Shown one piece after another: positions 30,179 to 33,112 of a stretch of 33,112 nucleotides of DNA (its first letter is position 1; each line of letters starts with the position of its first letter). The position numbers and the translations under genes are program-made. Source of the DNA: Patescibacteria group bacterium (GTDB lineage Bacteria; Patescibacteriota; Patescibacteriia; 2-12-FULL-57-11); contig SCSU01000049.1 in assembly GCA_004299275.1 (NCBI GenBank), positions 1 to 33,112 on the forward strand, given 5' to 3'. The notes under the pieces are model-generated. The model searched no databases and was not told the origin of the DNA. It worked only from the letters and a program-made list of their open reading frames with translations.

Positions 30179-31939
30179 TTATTTAACTTCCCACCGCCAG
30201 TCTTTCGGCAGTTTTTGGAAGGCGACCGGCACAAGTTCGTCCGCGCTTCGAAGCTGTAAAAGATATTCGTTTTTTGCGATTTGGTCAAGTTGGCGGCCTG
30301 CCCCGGGTAAAAGTTCATCAAGCATTTTACGCACTCTTTCGAGGTTTTCAGATACCGACGTTTCGAGCCGCAAGCGGAGATACGCCGGCGGGTAGCCAAA
30401 TTCCTCACGGACGGAAAGCTGCTGTTTGTAGAATTGCTCCGGGGTATCTCCTAGGGCCAAAAATACTTCGTGTTCGGGGATAAAGGTCTGCAAAATTAGC
30501 GGCGCCTTTTTTTCCCGGGCGAGCGAGGCGAGTCCGCGGAGCAGGGCGTAACCCTCCTCGCTGTCGGAAAAATTGGCGCCGCACCACAGCTGTTCGGCGA
30601 GCGGCACGGCGACGGCGCCAAGCTCCAGTTTCTCCAGCTGTGGCCGCAGGGAATGGAGTAAAACCTCGGTCCCGACAATTATATCGCCATTGATATTATT
30701 TTTCCCCGGCGCTTCGCCAGTAACTTCAACGACCTTAGCGGCAGTAAAATATTTTTTAATTTCAGCAGTTAGGCGGCTAATCGCGAGACCGTTGTCCTTG
30801 AGGCGGGCCGAGCCGCAGGACGGACAGACGGTCGGTGTCGCGGTTTTATTTCGGCAGCGGCCGCAAAAAAGTTCGCGGGGGTAAACCCGCATTGTTGAAC
30901 CGCATTCGGAACAGGAGACGCGTTGGCCGCAATCGCGGCAGATGAGCGAAGTCGCCGCGCCTTTACGGTTCACAATAACAAGAGCGGTTTTCCTTTGGGT
31001 CAGACTCACCGCGATTGCCGCGCGCAACCGCTCGGTTAAAAAGCCCCAAAAGCCGCCGCGGCGTTCCTCGGCTAGAGAAATCAGAGTTAAGTCCGGCGGT
31101 TCTGCCAGTAAGACGCGATTTTGGGCGGTATGCCAGGCAGAGAGAGTCGGCGTGACGGCAAGAGAGAGCAGCTCACGGCCCTCGGCGCGGGCGCGGGCGC
31201 GGGCTAGTAGCCGTGCGTCATAGCGCGGTTTGGCGTCAAACTGGATAAAGCTCGGCTCTTCCTCCGCAAAAATAATAATCGGTAAACCCTCAGGCAGGGG
31301 AGCGAACACCCCGCTCCTAGTCGCCACCAGCGCGTCGGCGCGGCCGGCGGCCAGCGTGGTCCAGGCCGCGAGAGCGGTCGATGGTCTGAGCTCGCCAAAA
31401 TAGCTAGCGACCCGAAGACCGGATTTTGTCAAACATTCCGAAAGCCAGTTACCGTGAGCGACGGTGGGGACGAGAATCAGGGCCGGGCGTTTGTTGGCGA
31501 ATTCGGTGATAACGCCGGTGATTTTTGCGGGATTGAAGATTGATTCCACCTGTTGGCAAGAGAGGGCCGCGTTTCCGGCGGCAGAGCCAATTTTTAAACT
31601 ATCAAATTCGCCGATTTTTTCGGGAATTTGTGGCAGGAGCTGTAGTAAAAACAAAGGTAACGGCGCTTGGTATTGCAGAGACAACCGCGAAAGCAATTCT
31701 AGAAGTTCCGCGGTAAAAACCGGGTTGCCGTTGAATAATGCCGAATGTAATGGACGAAGCTTTGAAGTCGGCAGTTCGGATTTTTCTTGTACGGAATGGA
31801 CAAGACCGACGATTCGTCGGCTGCCAAAACTGACGCGGACCAACGAGCCGGGTTGTAGAAGCGGCGCGTCTTCCGGAATCAGATAATCGAAAAGCCGATT
31901 GAATGGCAGCCGCAGGGCGGGTATAACTCGCGTAATCAT
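30179..31939 (-). CDS. priA: PriA-like primosomal protein without helicase motifs
   Basis: PriA normally restarts stalled forks as a 3'-5' superfamily-2 helicase. The 586-residue product keeps the PriA layout: an N-terminal DNA-binding domain (ALRLPFNRLFDYLIPED), a helicase-like region and a C-terminal domain (REEFGYPPAYLRLRLE). Its zinc region is intact, with eight cysteines in four CxxC pairs (334/337, 343/346, 359/362, 372/375). The ATPase motifs are lost. The Walker A GxTGSGKT is not found before ALILVPTVAHGNWL; DEEH is replaced by AEEEPSF (225-231); and the GRAGR arginine-finger motif near residue 470 is gone (LRGLASLAREKKAPLILQTF). It therefore probably binds DNA or partners without ATP-driven unwinding. 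It sits in the usual priA-def-fmt order. Confidence 0.9.
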   Translation of the reverse strand: MITRVIPALRLPFNRLFDYLIPEDAPLLQPGSLVRVSFGSRRIVGLVHSVQEKSELPTSKLRPLHSALFNGNPVFTAELLELLSRLSLQYQAPLPLFLLQLLPQIPEKIGEFDSLKIGSAAGNAALSCQQVESIFNPAKITGVITEFANKRPALILVPTVAHGNWLSECLTKSGLRVASYFGELRPSTALAAWTTLAAGRADALVATRSGVFAPLPEGLPIIIFAEEEPSFIQFDAKPRYDARLLARARARAEGRELLSLAVTPTLSAWHTAQNRVLLAEPPDLTLISLAEERRGGFWGFLTERLRAAIAVSLTQRKTALVIVNRKGAATSLICRDCGQRVSCSECGSTMRVYPRELFCGRCRNKTATPTVCPSCGSARLKDNGLAISRLTAEIKKYFTAAKVVEVTGEAPGKNNINGDIIVGTEVLLHSLRPQLEKLELGAVAVPLAEQLWCGANFSDSEEGYALLRGLASLAREKKAPLILQTFIPEHEVFLALGDTPEQFYKQQLSVREEFGYPPAYLRLRLETSVSENLERVRKMLDELLPGAGRQLDQIAKNEYLLQLRSADELVPVAFQKLPKDWRWEVK

Positions 31940-31960
31940 GGCAACTTTATAAGGCAGTCC

Positions 31961-32005
31961 CCCGACCTGCCTACGCGAGAGCTACGGCAGGCAGGCAAGC
32001 TCGGG
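31961..32005. repeat. Nested inverted repeat upstream of priA
   Basis: CCTGCCT (31966-31972) pairs with AGGCAGG (31989-31995), and the outer CCCGA (31961-31965) with TCGGG (32001-32005). It lies about 22 nt beyond the priA start, in its leader region. It looks like a dispersed hairpin repeat. Confidence 0.55.
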
Positions 32006-32062
32006 AACTAAATAAATAAAAGAGTCCCTGAGCGAAATTGAAAGGCTACCGTAATATACATC

Positions 32063-32090
32063 AAAAAAGCCGTCGAGGGCGGCATTTTTT
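32063..32090. terminator. Bidirectional terminator downstream of the LigB/Memo-like gene
   Basis: GCCG (32069-32072) pairs with CGGC (32080-32083) around a 7-nt loop, with six As before (32063-32068) and six Ts after (32085-32090), so it can terminate on either strand. The GC stem is short. It most likely ends the minus-strand gene at 32165. Confidence 0.55.
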
Positions 32091-32157
32091 GTCATCCCAA
32101 ACTTGATTTGGGATCCAGAAGTAAAATTTCTAGATTCCTGCCGGCGCAGGAATGACA
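32090..32157. repeat. Dispersed RPE/dRS3-like palindromic repeat
   Basis: The outer ends TGTCAT (32090-32095) and ATGACA (32152-32157) are complementary. Inside are two hairpins: ATCCCAAA-cttga-TTTGGGAT (32094-32114) and ATTCCTGC-cggc-GCAGGAAT (32134-32153). The GTCATCCC...GGAATGAC form is like widespread small repeats in Rickettsia, Neisseria and others. GTCATCCCGGGC at about 32985 may be a fragment of the same kind. Confidence 0.65.
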
Positions 32158-32164
32158 GAATTCT

Positions 32165-32953
32165 CTAGGACAACACCAGATTAGCCACCAGATGCCCGAT
32201 GCCGAAGGGCGCCTCGTAGGAATATATTTTTGGTTCGTATTGGACGCCGTCCAACACCCCGAGCAGTGTGGCAATCGGCTGGATGCCGCAGGATTGCGCT
32301 TTATCACAAAGTTTTGAATCTAAGCCGATAACGCCGCTGGAATTTTTGGTGGAAAGCAGTTCCTGAACAGTTCGGTCGAATTCCGCCCCCTCTTGGGCAA
32401 AACCAGCCGGAGCGTCTTTGGAGAGAGTGTGTGCCAAATCAGCCGAGGCGAAAACCGCGACGCGCTTGTTGGAATCCATTATCTCTTCTTTCAGCTCTTT
32501 GCCGAAAACGTAGTGCGCTTTTAAATCTAATTTTGAAGTAATCACCGGAACGACGGTGATTTTTGGTAAATGTTCGGTGAGGAAAAACAGAGGGATACCG
32601 GTGCCGTAATCGACCGCTTCCTGACTGCTAAGCACGAGTTGCGAATTTTTTCGGATGCTCCTCTGGACATGGTCAATCAGCAAAAAATCCGAGGCGTAAC
32701 TGCGAGATGTTTGAAAGTCGCCGAATTCTTTGAAATCCAAACGATAAGTAGCGGACAGATTAATCTGAAAAGCGTCGGGCAAGGTCGCGGCGTGCGGCGA
32801 AATAATCACAATGGTTTCCGGATTGACCAGATACAGCTCTTGTTCCAGGCGCTTGAGCGCCTCGGCGGTACCGGACATTTTTTTTGTTTTCTCCTTGCCG
32901 ATGTTCGGGATAAGGAGAGGGGAGTGAGGGACAATCCCGGCAAAACTCAACAT
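32165..32953 (-). CDS. LigB/Memo-superfamily protein (AmmeMemoRadiSam system B-like)
   Basis: The product is 262 residues and starts MLSFAGIVPHSPLLIPNIGK, the hallmark of class III extradiol dioxygenase subunit B (LigB) and Memo-like proteins. Other matching parts are PETIVIISPHAATLPDAFQI, AVDYGTGIPLFFL and VAVFASADLAHTLSKDAPAG, where conserved His residues would bind metal. Memo-type relatives often lack dioxygenase activity. Partners usually linked with it (AMMECR1 domain, radical SAM) are not in the window. It is transcribed away from the right-edge gene, and a terminator and repeat follow its stop. Function is not assigned beyond the superfamily. Confidence 0.75.
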   Translation of the reverse strand: MLSFAGIVPHSPLLIPNIGKEKTKKMSGTAEALKRLEQELYLVNPETIVIISPHAATLPDAFQINLSATYRLDFKEFGDFQTSRSYASDFLLIDHVQRSIRKNSQLVLSSQEAVDYGTGIPLFFLTEHLPKITVVPVITSKLDLKAHYVFGKELKEEIMDSNKRVAVFASADLAHTLSKDAPAGFAQEGAEFDRTVQELLSTKNSSGVIGLDSKLCDKAQSCGIQPIATLLGVLDGVQYEPKIYSYEAPFGIGHLVANLVLS

Positions 32954-33098
32954 ACTATTGTGGGGTAACGTGCTTTAGATATTTGTCATCCCGGGCATAA
33001 TGGTGAAAACGTGTTGGTAATATCCGTCCTTTTCCGCGTAGTAAAGCGGTAGAATGAGATAATCATTCACTGACTTTAACAATATGGAGAAAAAAACG

Positions 33099-33112
33099 AT
33101 GTCCGAACTGTT
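33099..33112 (+). CDS. Start of a gene cut by the window edge
   Basis: GGAG (33086-33089) lies 9 nt before the ATG at 33099 (M-S-E-L...). An in-frame ATG at 33084 would add MEKKT. A -10-like GATAAT is at 33057-33062. Too little is present to name the product. Confidence 0.4.

Noticed and set aside
1-33112. tRNA genes or CRISPR arrays
   Set aside because: No T-loop GGTTCGAATCC-type string with a matching acceptor stem and no regularly spaced direct repeats were found on either strand by eye.

Overview
The window looks like a chromosomal segment of a Patescibacteria/CPR bacterium (Parcubacteria-like), moderately GC-rich. The evidence is the set of reduced or remodelled core proteins: an RpoA without a C-terminal domain, an AlaRS that ends after its editing domain, a PriA that has lost its helicase motifs, a SecD carrying an inserted parvulin-type domain, and a VirD4-like ATPase with a C-terminal CxxC ribbon. 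Housekeeping genes are closely packed, and most lack Shine-Dalgarno (SD) sequences. This placement is inferred from protein architecture; no 16S gene is present. I found no tRNA, rRNA or CRISPR array.

Layout. 1-1.5 kb: an unrecognised ORF coupled to an ArsR-type regulator, then an FMN reductase. 1.5-4.3 kb: secD-secF. 4.3-9.9 kb: a membrane protein paired with a VirD4/TraD-like ATPase, then a Wzy-like membrane protein with a TPR tail. 9.9-11.2 kb: an inverted-repeat element, an alpha/beta hydrolase and an orphan gene with a strong SD. 11.2-12.2 kb (minus): a CsoR/RcnR-family metal sensor with two small membrane proteins, with a G-tract operator lying inside its own promoter. 12.25-16.7 kb: mnmA, a D,D-carboxypeptidase, a GerMN lipoprotein-like gene and a short alaS. 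16.8-20.8 kb: infA-rpmJ-rpsM-rpsK-rpsD-rpoA-rplQ-rplM-rpsI, closed by a strong terminator. 20.9-26.5 kb: a five-gene surface-polysaccharide operon (flippase, three glycosyltransferases, O-antigen ligase/polymerase) with 4-nt overlaps. 26.5-27.5 kb (minus): an orphan protein gene and a candidate structured ncRNA, each with its own consensus promoter. 27.5-31.9 kb (minus): priA-def-fmt followed by an unknown anchored extracytoplasmic protein. 32.1-33.0 kb (minus): a LigB/Memo-like protein. A gene start lies at the right edge.

Functional themes: translation and its quality control (ribosomal operon, alaS, mnmA, def, fmt), protein export (SecDF), envelope building (carboxypeptidase, GerMN protein, polysaccharide operon, Wzy-TPR protein) and a small metal-response unit.

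The most unusual items are: (1) a candidate ~255-nt ncRNA at 27171-27425 (minus) with a TTGACA/17/TTTAAT promoter and a strong intrinsic terminator, matching no RNA family I recognise; (2) a dispersed palindromic element with core ATTCGCGCGAAT, five copies all inside coding sequence, giving the same in-frame peptide IRAN in three polysaccharide genes; (3) an apparently circularly permuted parvulin domain inside SecD; (4) a PriA with intact zinc cysteines but no helicase motifs; and (5) a recurrent promoter layout that places the start codon almost at the transcription start, suggesting leaderless mRNAs.
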